Below are positions 1 through 11,533 of a stretch of 64,000 nt of DNA, one piece after another. Origin of the DNA: Cokeromyces recurvatus (lineage: Eukaryota > Mucoromycota > Mucoromycetes > Mucorales > Mucoraceae); the NCBI RefSeq assembly GCF_025118155.1, contig NW_026251390.1:744001-808000 (forward strand), in the 5' to 3' direction. The notes below the pieces were generated by a model, which saw only the letters and a program-made list of their open reading frames with translations, did not search any database and was not told the origin of the DNA. A program made the position numbers and the translations under genes. How positions within the stretch are numbered: the stretch's first letter is position 1; each line of letters begins with the position of its first letter.

Positions 1-865
1 AAGAAGAAGGATAAAGATCAAGATGTATTAGTAGAATTAATGGATCGATTAAAAGGATTAAATTCAAAGACAATAGGTTTATGTAAACTTTATTATTTCA
101 CTGTAATGAATTATAATAGCACAAATGATGATGATATTGAGAAAATAAGTGACATTATGAATACAGAATCTTTTATTGATGCCTATATTGGATTAACAGA
201 TAAGCAAAGACATCAAGTGAGTAAATAAATAAATAAGAAGAGATTTAAACAAACATGCATATTTATATAATTAGATTTATGATATAGATCAATATGACAC
301 TAAAGATTTATGTTATCATAATATGACAATTTTATTAAAAAAAGCAAATGATCTAGACCATTGGGAATTAGGAGAATTAATTGGAAATTCAATTTCAATT
401 ATAAATCTATCACAAGAAAAGTGGCGTAACCATTATTTGTCAACATGGTCAAATCAATGGAAAGGGAGAGAAGAAGAAGATTTATATGATGAAAGGTAAG
501 ATGGGATGATGATATTGATATAAATATGGGGATAGGATATTTTTTAGGGTGTGTAGGGTGTAGGGGTAGGGGTAGGGGTAGGGGGATGATAGTAAGATTA
601 AAAATATATATAAAATGTATACCTACTTATTTATAGTCAAACTTATCTGAAGAATTGTCTTGAAATTATCTATCCTTCTATACTAAATAATCCCAGTCAA
701 TATCTGTATAAAAATGTAATCATGATCGAATACATGCCAGAGATTAGAAATATGTGTATTTATGACAAAGGAATTGCTGGTAAAGGGAAAAAAGAAAGAA
801 CAAGAAAGAGAATAAGATATTTTAACCAATTAGATGATGAATCAAGAAATTATTTAATTCAGTAA
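1..865 (+). CDS. ELG1: ELG1/ATAD5-type RFC-like clamp unloader, C-terminal end (5' partial)
   Basis: This is the 3' end of a gene entering from the left. Exons 1-216, 275-495 and 637-865 join in frame through GT-AG introns and end at TAA. The last exon encodes VIMIEYMPEIRNMC followed by a Lys/Arg-rich stretch and RYFNQLDD. This matches what I know of the ATAD5 C-terminus, where an IIEYLPTLRNIC-like motif and a basic stretch precede the end. An earlier ESFIDAYIG segment resembles the ATAD5 SFLDALL region. The family replaces the large RFC subunit and unloads PCNA from chromatin after replication. The AAA+ domain lies outside the window. The identification rests on this short C-terminal similarity; another RFC-like large subunit is the alternative. 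Confidence 0.65.
545..585 (+). repeat. Telomere-like TAGGGG repeats inside an intron
   Basis: Degenerate TAGGGT/GTAGGG units are followed by about four perfect TAGGGG units. They lie wholly within the second visible intron of the ELG1-like gene (496-636), on the coding strand. The tract is G-rich in an otherwise AT-rich region and has the spacing of a potential G-quadruplex. Confidence 0.85.
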
Positions 866-1020
866 CAAATACAATAAATGCATATCAATGTATTTGAAAA
901 AAAAAAAAAGTCATATAATTAAATTATAATATGCAATAAGAATAATAATAATAATAATAATTTAATTCGTTTCTTTTTTCTTGTTTTTTTATTATAATTA
1001 ATAATTTTCATTTTCTTTAT

Positions 1021-1057
<37 letters not shown>

Positions 1058-1065
1058 TTTTCGCC

Positions 1066-4000
1066 ATGTTTCAAACATCTAATGATCTAATAAATGACAA
1101 ACAAATAAAAGAACATAAACCTTTGCATAGAAGATCTTTTCCAATATGTCCAAAATGTAATCAAAGCTGTTCAAAAGAAGATACTTTAGTTAGAGCGTTT
1201 AATCAAGTATATCATTATAAATGCTTTATTTGTGAGGTATATAACAGCATCATCTATATTATAAAGAGAAAGAAAAAAAAAAAAAAAAGGAGTTATTTAA
1301 GCAGATGAAAAGAAAGAGATTCCGATTTTTTTTTTAAAGGGGAGCACATTTTTTACTTTATTTTATTTTTTGTTTCTCTGTTCTTCCTTTTGCCTTCTTT
1401 TTTCTTTAACTTATATTCTTAATTATACGTAGGATTGTTTTATACCTGTAGCAAATAAATATTATCCAATCGATGATCAACAACAGCAAAAATATAGAAG
1501 AAGAAAATTATTAGTTGTTTGTGAATACCATTATTTAAAGCGATTAGGTTTAATTTGTTTGAAATGTGATAAGCCTATTGCTTCTAACGAAAGATATCAT
1601 CCTGAGTGTATTCAATGTCCACTTTGTGTTACACCAACAACTATTCATTATGACTATAAAGGTCAAAGTTATTGTAGACTTCATTTCTCCCTAATACCTG
1701 AAACGCATTGCGCTGGTTGTGAACAAGCTATTCTAAAACAATTTGTTGAACATCGTAATTTACCTAATCAAATATGGCATCCTGAATGTTATATGATTTT
1801 AAAATTTTGGAATGTAAAATTAAAACCAACAAAGAAACAAATGGGTAACAAAATGATGATGAAAGATTAACATACAAATGCACATTTATTGATCATTATT
1901 TATTTTAGACCATTCCAATCTTATTGACAATCAAACAAAAATTCATCAAAAAGTGAAACGAATATGGACAGATTTATCATCATTCGAGGAATCTTCTGCT
2001 AGTTGCATTTCAGACATGTTATTAAATGTGGCAGCAGGTGCATATACGGAAAGTATACGTATGGCTAATCAGTTTATCATGCATCTTGAAATTTTATTTT
2101 CTGCTTTAGACCTTATTCAACAACAATTAAAACTTCATCATCAAGGTAATTTTAACAAAAAAAAAAAAAAAAAAAAAGGGGAGGAAACTTCTTTTTTCTT
2201 AAATGTTTCTTTAAATCAATAGAGTTAAATTGTTCTCAAGAATCAAGTTCAATTTGTGACCAATTGATTCGTTTCTTACAATTATTAGCAACTTGCAAAA
2301 AATCGGATATAGCTACAACTCAAGAATTATTAGAACTGATTACTGGATTAGCACATAATTTAAAGACTTTGATCCGAATAGGCTTACTTTATGCCTTGAA
2401 TTTGGTAAAAAATAAAAATAGTTTGTAAAACAATACTGAGTACTAAAAAAAAAAAAAAAAAAAAAAAAAAGGAACAAGAGTTCGGAATTCAAAATGGAAT
2501 AAATCAATTTTTAGACCAGCTTTCAGGACTTGAGAAAAAGAGAGTTTGGATTGCAGGAAGATATTGGTTTAAAGATAATTTACCAATGGCATCAACTATA
2601 AATGAAGAAATATGTCATCAATGTAATCAGAGTCTAAAAGATACTGACTGTTTTCTATATCAACTACAGTATCTGAAATGGCATCCACATTGTTTTAGTT
2701 GCTCTGTTTGTTCATCATTGAACGAGAGCAATACTAATTCTATGTTACTTTATTCTTCTGTTAATAACGCACTTTATTGTCAAAATTGCTTTAATTCTAC
2801 AGAACATAAAGAGAATGATTCTAATATGCGTTGTACTTATGTCAGTCTTTTGCAACAAAACCTGCAAAATATGAAAGTATGTTTAACAAAAATTTCTTTA
2901 ACTACTAATAATGATATCAAGTTGAAAGAAGGTAATATTATCTTCTTCTTTATGCATACTATACAGACATAATATAACATTTCTTTCATTATTAGAGACA
3001 CATAAAAAAATCATTCGTGAAAAAGAAAGACCAGAAAGATTACTACCTCAAACAAAAAGACAAGGATCTATTTTACAAATCTTAGGTCAAAGAGCAATGT
3101 TACAGCGACATCAAGAATCTACAAGTAATAACTTGACGAATCGAGCAAATTCAATAAAAATGGGTCAAGTGGAAAAAAAGACATCATCATTTGGTGCTGT
3201 TACAAATTTAAAAAAGAAAAAAGAAAATAGTCTTATGATATCAACATCACCTGTGTTTAATACAGAAAAATCTTCGAGTCAACAGGAGGAAACTTTATCC
3301 CCAGTTACCTCTTTTATGTCACCTATTAGACAAAGAAGTAATAAATTAGCTAGAAGCCTAAGACGTACATTTAGTACACATAGCGAAAATAATAGCAATA
3401 AAATGGATACTAAACGAAGAAAATCTTCTACTTGTTATGATTTATTTGATTATCAACAGCAAAATGGATTACGTGGACCTAGAAAGGCCTCTCTTTTAGC
3501 TTCAATCATGGATGAGATACCTAGTAGCTCTATCATACTCCCAAATAAAACGATAAGAATATACATTGCGACACTGACTTTATCTCAGGATTTTGTTCTT
3601 CGTCATGCTGCTGTTATTGCTCTTTATCCTCTTGTATCATCTCATTTTTCTTTAGACGATTTGATTGATATAGTTGAGTCAAAAAAGAAAAAGAAAAAGA
3701 TAAAATTAAACTTGTCTACAGCACATGATGATACTTACAATAATACTTTATCGCTAAATTCTGCATCTATTCTTTGGGAAAAATTAATTATGCACATTAA
3801 AGCATCTCCTACTTCATTCTTGATAAAATCGCCAACAGGAGGAGATGGTAAGAAAGTCTTTGGTGTATCTTTAGATAAAATGATACAACGAGACCATATT
3901 CATACTAGCTTACAAAAGAAAGAAGCAGGTATTACTTTATGTGATTTTACTCCAACTTTAAATGCATGCTTTTCAGATAATGCATCCATACCTCTCTTTG

Positions 4001-5134
4001 TTAAAACTTGTATTATGGCTATTCTGCAATCAGGTAAATATATATTTATTTTATTATTATTATTATTACACCATTTGACTGTGTGTGGGTTGGGTTAGAT
4101 ATGTTAGTTGAAGGTGTCTTTCGTAAAAATGGTAATATCAGGCAATTAAAGATGCTAGCACAGTCGATTGATAACTTGTATGAAACGACAACGTCAGCTG
4201 ATATGAAAGTTTATATGGAAAAGTTATTAACGAATCAAAGTAGTATTCAGTTAACAGCATTATTAAAACGATATTTAAGAGAATTACCTGAGCCATTATT
4301 AACATTCCCTCTCTATAAATTATTTATTCAATGTGGAAAAGTAATGAATGATACGATAGAGAACAGAGATGATCGATTAAAGGCTCTTCATTTTGCTTGT
4401 TGTTTATTACCAAAGCCAAATCGTGATACTATGCTCATGATTTTTTGTTGTCTGAAATGGGTTTCAACATTTAGTAATATGAATAAAATGGATATTCATA
4501 ATTTAGCACGAATTGTGGCACCTAGCGTTTTATTCGAGAAGCCTATCGCTTCACCTGTATTTACGGATCATGATAAACGTCAATATAGTCGACAGGGAAC
4601 TGAAGAAGAAATTAGTGTCATTGAAGTTTTAATTCGGGAAATAGATAAAATATCCATTGTATGTAGTAATGATAACCAACTAATAGACTCATTTTATATT
4701 AATAATCCCAAGTATTTGATATCCATTTTTTTTTTTTTTAGATACCTGCTGATTTAAAAATACTGGCATTAAATGATGTTCATCAAGATTTAACCTGTTT
4801 AAATTCAAAATATTTTATAACACAATATCAGCAATTATTAGCTGAATTAGAGCAACAAGAAAATAACGACGGTCAATCGAATCAAAGATCTCTTCAAAAT
4901 AATTGTTCAGAAGTAAACACTAATTTAATACAACAGCCTACTTTATTATTGCTGTTTAAACGTCGCTTCAGTATTCCTAAACCCTCTTTTAATTCTAGAA
5001 ATCATCACAATCCTTCCAAGTCTTTTGACTCGAATAATAAAGCACTGCAACCACCACCACTGCCAGCTTCTAAACCTAGAAGAGCTTCATGGATGCCTGG
5101 ATTAACTCGAAAAAAGGAATATATAAACGAGTAG
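1066..5134 (+). CDS. LRG1: LIM-domain Rho GTPase-activating protein, Lrg1-like
   Basis: My model has exons 1066-1236, 1433-1844, 1909-2145, 2223-2404, 2472-2931, 2996-4033, 4099-4658 and 4742-5134, giving about 1150 residues. The N-terminal half carries LIM zinc fingers. LIM1 starts at CPKC near residue 28; LIM2 and a third finger (CAGC...HPEC) follow; another (CHQC...HPHC...CSVC) comes after a helical spacer. A Ser/Lys-rich linker leads to a RhoGAP domain with FGVSLDK and EGVFRKNGN, where Arg is the expected catalytic finger. LIM plus RhoGAP is the architecture of yeast Lrg1/Rga1; Lrg1 acts on Rho1 in cell-wall and polarity control. The tail is basic and Pro-rich. A ~32-nt poly(T) run ends about 10 nt before the ATG. 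Intron 4 carries ~30 A directly before its AG. Lrg1 versus Rga1/2 orthology is inferred. Confidence 0.88.
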
Positions 5135-6024
5135 CTATATATAATAGAATTATAATACTTATTATGTTTATAAATATATGATGACTTTCTTGTGTGTGTT
5201 CAATAGATATATTTGTATATACATACATACACGTATACATATTAAAAGAGATTGAGAGAAATACTTATTCTATAGATGGAAAAAGTATCTTTCATATATA
5301 TATATACATTTATTTATTACCAATTTTTAAGATAAGCTTTATTAGATTTGATCATACCATATACAATCAATAAGTTTCAATTCATTTATTTTGAATCAAA
5401 ATTAACTACAAATTTGATATGAATTGATTTTGAAAGCCACATTATATCAGTTCAATTTATTTAATAAAATATTCCTTATCATTAACATGCAAGTTAACTA
5501 CTCTTTTGATCTGATAAAAGCAGCTAGAACACAAACTACCTTTTTTTTTTTTTGTTCTAAAATAGTACACATACACAAAAGGGTATCTTACTTGTAATGA
5601 TAATAATGCTTCTAATCAAAATTATCAATCAATTAGTGCAAGTATTCTAATCATTTAATTTATATATTCATCTTTCCCTCTTTCCCTTTGTTTGTTTTAT
5701 ATAGATTTCTTCAACATACATGCTAGTGTTGACGCAGTAACGTGCATAATAGCGATTATTGAACTATAATTTATTTTTGTTCAACATCTTTCTCTTTTGA
5801 ATGATTTTTTTTTTTTTGAAAAAAAAATACACATATTTGTTTATATTTATTCAGACAGCAGAATCATCAGTTAGTTTTTATTATTACGTAAAGAAAAAAA
5901 AAGTAAATATTTATATATGCACAGATATACATATAAATGTATCTAATATGTAATACACATTATATCAAGGTACAATGTGTGTGGGAGAGGGGGAAAGGGA
6001 TTTTATGAAAGCAATTGTATATTG
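5135..6024. other. Convergent 3' intergenic region
   Basis: About 890 bases lie between two converging genes. The DNA is AT-rich with TA-rich tracts and short poly(T) runs. I see no credible ORF or RNA gene. Confidence 0.6.
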
Positions 6025-6983
6025 TTATCTTGATGGAGTAGTATAATCACAGGAATTAGTATTGGTAGCAGTAGATAATGATGAAGTTGTTAGATTATTA
6101 TTCATTTTCAACATTAAAACTTCTTGGTGGTATTCCTTATTATTGTCTATAACTGTATATTCACCTGCCTCTAATCTACGTCTCGTCTCTTCAATCTCTT
6201 TACTTCTTAATACCAATAAACTTGCAGTTTCTGTTGCTGTATAAACTGCCTCTCCAGTAGCAGATAATAGTTTTCCAATCATTGTTCGCACCACATGATC
6301 ATACCAAAAGGATACAATTGGAATTGCTTTTAATATACCTTTTATATAGATGTATATAGATGTGTAAATGACATGATTTACCTAGTGGAAAAAAAAAACT
6401 GATAACAATACCTTCTATCGACCAATGCTCTTCATGTGTATCTATCTTAAATAATCCACTCTCTTTATCTGTTTCTTTAAATTCGAGTACAGCAGTAACT
6501 GGTAAACTTATTTTAAACCATGGAATTAACCTTGGACATACTATTTGTGTTAAAAAGACAATACAGGTCTTTCCATTAAAACAAACATTATCTATTCTTG
6601 GTGATTCTTTATTTAATGCTTTCCAAACTAGCATAATACTGTTGTATGTATACCTTTTTAGCTTTATACATATATGCATATATATATATATATATATATA
6701 CTTACATACATATAATACTTACTGCTTTATATTATGTACTCCATTCGTTCTTAGGATAGGTGATGTAAATGTTGCGTTAGGAAAATAATAATGATCAAAA
6801 ATACGCTTTCGTTTTATATCATCAAATGAATATAAATCATTTACAACTTCTGTTATAAAGGTCAATATATAAATGAGGCTTTAAGCTTGTTACTAATTTG
6901 AATATATTACGGGTTATCATTTCATCAGAAGTAGAAAGTAAAATCTTATTGTCGTTAGTGAATGCATTATGTTCCATATCCAT
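6025..6983 (-). CDS. NTF2/SnoaL-like domain protein, function unknown
   Basis: Four exons (6911-6983, 6723-6849, 6382-6638, 6025-6338) splice in frame to 256 residues. The middle has the look of a SnoaL/NTF2-like fold: HYYFPNATFTSP, then NGVHNIKHIMLVWKAL, then repeated beta-strand-like hydrophobic segments ending in HEEHWSIEGIVIS. The C-terminal third is helical (TGEAVYTATETASLLVL) and polar, with Asn/Thr-rich residues at the end. I do not recognise an orthologous named protein. The fold call is by pattern only. Intron 2 holds a TA dinucleotide run. Confidence 0.6.
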
Positions 6984-7177
6984 TCTATTTATATATTGAA
7001 ATAGAAGAAAAAAGCAAATTATAGAGGATTGGAAAAAAAAAAAGGAGAAAAAAAAAAAGCATTACACATAAATGCTCTGATAGCCATATTTATAGACATC
7101 ATTTGGGGGTGTATGTATGGTTAGCATGAAAGCAAAAAAAAAAAAGAAAAAAAGTTACACGTATGTTATTTAGCTGT

Positions 7178-7222
<45 letters not shown>

Positions 7223-7404
7223 CAATGTAATTAGCATTATTAGTATTCTAATAGCTTTTATTAGAACAAACACAGATATTCTAATTTGTTTAGAATAAAA
7301 TGCTGTTATAAACTACTAAAATGAATGAAAAAAAAAATTGGCAAGTTTACTTATAATGTTTAAAACTAAATAAACTTTATTATTATGCTTCAATATCCAG
7401 GATT
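6984..7404. other. Intergenic region with 42-nt poly(A)
   Basis: Upstream of the SnoaL-like gene and downstream of the next minus-strand gene. It contains an A-tract at about 7180-7221 and several smaller A-runs. No gene seen. Confidence 0.6.
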
Positions 7405-7788
7405 TTATCGTTGAGCTTCTTTTATGATACGTGCAGCTTCAGTCGCGTTTGCTTTGGCTGTATTCTGGTCTTGTATCTTTTCAGATCTGGCTTGTTCCTC
7501 TAAAGCATCTACTTCTTCCTGTTATATATATATATATATATATATATCAGATATCATACTATCTCCATTACTACTTTCTTTTCTCTCTCATTTTACCCAT
7601 GCTTGTCTTTTACTGCCTCTAGCTAATGAATCAATACCCATATCGTCAGTTTGATAGTTTTTCAAGTTATCATCAGTTATACTAGTAGCAGAGTATGCAT
7701 GTTGTTGTTGTTGTCTCTGATAAAGCTTCTCATCTTCTTCTTCAGGATAATCTTCAATAGTAACATGATATTTAGGATTGTAATGCAT
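7405..7788 (-). CDS. Small hydrophilic protein, 101 residues, unknown
   Basis: Two exons (7597-7788 and 7405-7518) join at a phase-0 intron with GTAAAA donor and AACAG acceptor. The intron holds a TA dinucleotide run. The product is acidic at the N-terminus (DYPEEEDEK), has a short Gln run, and ends in an Ala/Glu-rich probable amphipathic helix (EEVDALEEQARSEK...EAARIIKEAQR). There is no signal peptide or membrane segment. I do not recognise the family. Support comes from clean splicing that continues the reading frame and from a plausible fold. Confidence 0.55.
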
Positions 7789-8410
7789 TTAGGAAAATAG
7801 TAAAAAAAAAAGAAAAAAAGAAAAAGAAAGAAATTTGTCTTATCAAGTCTCACCCTTTCTTATATTTATATCATTTTAAAATAGGGTGTGAATATTGTAC
7901 ATCATGGTTGTTATATTGTACATCAAGTTATTTGTTCAGGTTTCTAAATTAATTCATATTGCGACAATTGGCCTTTTTATTATTCCGTCATCTGCATAAA
8001 AAAAAAAAAAAAAAAAAAAAAGCCGGAGAAGAATGAAGCAAGTAATAAACTGAGTCATGTAGTTTATTAATACCCACATACATGCACGTTATTTATTTTT
8101 TGATTCTCTCACAATGATAAATAAGATAAGCTTGAGTGATAAAAATATAGATTTGACCGCTGCTTATATGAACATAATACTTATTATAACATATACAATT
8201 TTTTTTTGTTTTTTGTCAATATTACGTATTTTTTTTTGTTTTGCTTTTGCTTTTGCTTTAATTGAAATGGAAGGAAGTACACATATAGTAAGTAACTATT
8301 ATAGATGGGGTAGCGTATTTTTTTTATATAGTGTTGTATATGTATGTGTGTATGTATAAATATATATTCATGTATATATATATAGTCCTAAGCTTGATAT
8401 CCTTTCTTCT

Positions 8411-8449
<39 letters not shown>

Positions 8450-8502
8450 CATATACTTTCCCCCATCTCCCTTCCCTTCCCTCCCCCCTTTTTTTTTCTT
8501 TT
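7789..8502. other. Low-complexity intergenic region
   Basis: About 710 bases with poly(A) near 7999-8021, poly(T) at 8411-8445 and C/T-rich tracts just 3' of the next minus-strand gene. A short plus-strand reading frame at 8114-8359 is Phe/Ile-rich low complexity and not convincing. No gene supported. Confidence 0.6.
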
Positions 8503-10234
8503 TTATGACTCAAGCTGTCTTTCAAGCTTATCTAATCGTTCTCGTAATGTTTCTAACATAGTGAAATATTCATTTGGACCAATGTCTTGTTGTGATTTTA
8601 CAATAGTGGGTGGACTGATCAATAAGGAAGAAGGCTCCTGTGAAGATGATCTTACTTCACAGTTGTTTTCATCAGACGATTTTTGTTCAGTTACTACATA
8701 AGACACCATTCTTCTCTCTAAGGATGAAATCCGTTTAAATAAAGTCTCTATTGAATCTTCCATTCTTTGAAGAATTTCCTTTTGAGCCTCTTTAATTTGG
8801 CTGCGAATAAGGGATTCAATTGTAGTGGATGAAGTTTGTAAAGTTTGAATTAAAGTGGAGGAACGTCTAATTTGATCATCTAGTGTAGATTTTAATGTAC
8901 GAGTTGTTTCAATTGTTTCAAATAGATGTTCAAATGGCTGCATAAATTGCTGTTTTTGTAAAGAGGATGAACCATTTGGATGTAGAGTTGTAGGTGTCTT
9001 GGGTGGTAATAAAGAAGAATGGCTTGCTTCTGTCATAACCACACGTCCTGATGTAACAGGAAAACTGTGTCCATAAGCAGTGGATGGGTAATATTGAGGA
9101 GAACGAGGTGGAAAATGAGGGTGTTGTTGATGATACCCAAGATGATTATTTGTACTATTACTATTACTAGTAGTATGAGTATCTGATGGATGAATACTGC
9201 TTGGGTGTGCAGTATGGGGTGGTTGATGATAAGGTGCTTGTTGCTGCTGAAGTTGTTGTTGTGAAGGTACAATAGGAGGAATAGCAAATTCTGAGTTTAC
9301 AGTGGTGGATGAAGCAGGAGATAACATGGTAGCTTGTGATAAAGGATGAGGTTGTTGTTGTTGTTGCTGCTGTGGCTTTCCATGTGGAAACTTTGAATGA
9401 AGAGGTGCAGACCGAATACCATTTAATTGTTCACCATAAGAAGGAGTATAAATAGTTAAATTTCTTGTATTCTTATTGCTACTACTATTATTTAATCCAC
9501 CTAATCTTTTTGCAAGTAATGTCGAGGCTTGTTGCTGAGAACTGACGGTATGAATAGGTTTTGGTAAATGAGGAATACTAGTAGAATCATCACTATTATT
9601 CTTTTTTTGTTTTTTGTTTGGTTGTTCTTCCAATGTCCTAAAATATAAATTTAATGAGTATTTATTAAATATGTTTATCTATCTTATCTTATCTTATTTA
9701 CCTGCTTAATCTCCTTGTCTGTTGTTGGCTGCCCGCGCCTATTAACATGGTATCCAAGGCCATTGGATCAGAACGATGAGTAGAAATAGATGGAGGTGAT
9801 GTTGGTTCTGATTTTACTTTATTACTATTTTCTTGGTTGATTGCCCATTGTAACTGAATTTGTGTTATTGTAAATTGACTGTCATCTTTTTTAGATTTAT
9901 GATAGTTTAAACGCGATAATTTAGACAATATAGACTCATCCAGTGATGCAGCATAATCACCAGGCTTCAATTTGCAAAGTTCAGCCAACAGAAATTTGTT
10001 ATGTTTAATAGCCAATCTAGCTAACTCAGTTGTAGTCAAATAAATATCGGTAAGATTCTGTTTATCTTGATAACAAGGAACGGAATCTGTTTCTAGTAAG
10101 TCATGCTTTAAGTTAAATAAAAAGGCAATGTCTTCAAATTTAAATAACAGATGAGAGGTATGCTCGAATCTATACAAGTAAAAAGGCTTATTATTATTAT
10201 TATAGTGACCTAATAAAAGTGATAATAAATTCAT
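8503..10234 (-). CDS. Gln/Pro-rich probable nuclear protein with C-terminal coiled coil, unknown
   Basis: Two exons (9702-10234 and 8503-9637) join in phase 2 to give 555 residues. The N-terminal ~150 residues look globular and helical (FEDIAFLFNLKHDLLETD, then TELARLAIKHNKFLLAEL). They are followed by a Ser/Pro linker, a basic NLS-like NKKQKKN just after the splice, and a long Gln/His/Pro/Ser-rich disordered region. The last ~150 residues form a probable coiled coil (ETIETTRTLKSTLDDQIRR through LRERLDKLERQLES). The architecture suggests a transcription or chromatin cofactor, which is inference only. I do not recognise a homolog. It is divergently placed to OST2 with 389 bases between starts. 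Confidence 0.7.
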
Positions 10235-10623
10235 TTTATAATAAAGAAATATAATAAAAGAAAAGAAAAAAAAAAAAGGAAAGAAAGAAATCTTTATAAT
10301 TCCCTATTATATAAAAAAAAGGAGAAAAAAAAAAAAGGAGGGAAAGTCGGAAGAAGTTCAATTTTATTGTTCAAAAATGATATTTTTTTTTTCTATTTTT
10401 GTATCTAATTAGTTATATTTTATATTTGTATCAAGATCAGAAGCATGACAACTAATACTATGGTAATAAACTTTGAAGTGTAGTATACATTCTGCTGTTG
10501 TTTGTTGCTCAATGATTGGCTAAGAATAATTAATTCTTTATTTTTAAACTTCCACACAAAAATCATTTTCGTGTTTTTTATTTATTTATTTATCTATTTT
10601 TTTTTTTATACAAGTAGTCTAAA
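10235..10623. promoter_or_regulatory. Divergent promoter region
   Basis: This stretch separates the start of the Q-rich minus-strand gene from OST2 on the plus strand. It is rich in A and T runs; poly(T) ends shortly before the OST2 ATG. No TATA box or operator can be named. Confidence 0.5.
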
Positions 10624-11102
10624 ATGGAGCAACTCAATACAGCAATTAAAAAACTTATTACAGGATACAAGAATACAACACCACCTTCACTAAAGTTAAT
10701 TGACATTTACCTTGTTTACATAATGTTAACTGGAATTCTTCAATTTATATACATGGCAATAGTTGGCACTTTTCCTTATAATGCTTTTCTTGGTGGTTTT
10801 ATTTCGACTGTTGGCAGTTTTGTTCTGGCCGGTAAAAGAACATCTATTTTCTATACTAATAACAAGAATACGATTATTTATTTATTTACTTTTGTTGTTT
10901 AGCTAATTTACGTATTCAAACTAATCCAGAAAACAAAGAATCATTCAAAAGTACATCACCTGAAAGGTAAACTGGACATTTTATAAAAGATGAATGCCTG
11001 TGAAGTCAACTTTTCTAAAAATATAACTTTATTAGAGCTTTTGCTGATTTTGTTGTATGTTCACTTCTTCTTCATGGATTTTGTATCAATTTCTTAGGTT
11101 AA
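10624..11102 (+). CDS. OST2: OST2/DAD1, oligosaccharyltransferase subunit
   Basis: Exons 10624-10831, 10903-10966 and 11036-11102 give 112 residues, almost exactly the length of human DAD1. Diagnostic segments are LKLIDIYLVYIMLTGILQF, the loop GTFPYNAFLGGFISTVGSF, the cytosolic ANLRIQTNPENKESF and SPERAFADFV, and a C-terminal FLG. Three hydrophobic membrane segments are visible. The protein is a small ER-membrane subunit of the complex that transfers the lipid-linked glycan to nascent proteins (N-glycosylation). Both introns are short GT-AG, and the SPER|AFADF junction is restored exactly by splicing. Confidence 0.97.
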
Positions 11103-11533
11103 ACGATGATTTATTTAGAAATAATAATAAAAAAAAAAGAGATGCAAATATTTGAATACATGTGTGTGTCTTTACGTATATCTTGGAAATGTTCAATTGT
11201 GATATGAATAAAATGAGTACTTGCTAATCATTATACGAAAGCTAGAAATATTAATTTGGAGGAAATGTGCAAACGAACAGAAAAAAAAGGAAGGTGCTTT
11301 TTATCGTTTGCAGTATTTTTACTTTAAATTCAGACGATGTTAGTTTTTTTTTTCTCAACGAATGAAAATTAACTTTCAGATGTTTAGCTTACCTTTTTTA
11401 GACAAACGAAGAAGAAGTGAGATTAGTTTTTAAACAAAGTAAACATAATTTTCAGACGCTTACCTGTAAAGCATTCAAACAACAAAAGTTGAGTGAATGT
11501 GGTCATCTAAATACACTAGGTAAGCTGTGTTTA
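11103..11533. other. Intergenic, 3' flank of the Fanzor relic
   Basis: Between OST2 and the broken Fanzor-type gene. It contains three degenerate TTCAGA(C/T)G-like words at about 11328, 11372 and 11449. No ORF is supported. If the element carried a guide-like RNA it would lie here, 3' of the ORF, but nothing in the sequence demonstrates it. Confidence 0.45.

Noticed and set aside
8114..8359. 81-codon plus-strand frame rich in Phe/Ile
   Set aside because: Low complexity produced by poly(T); no domain, no splicing support.
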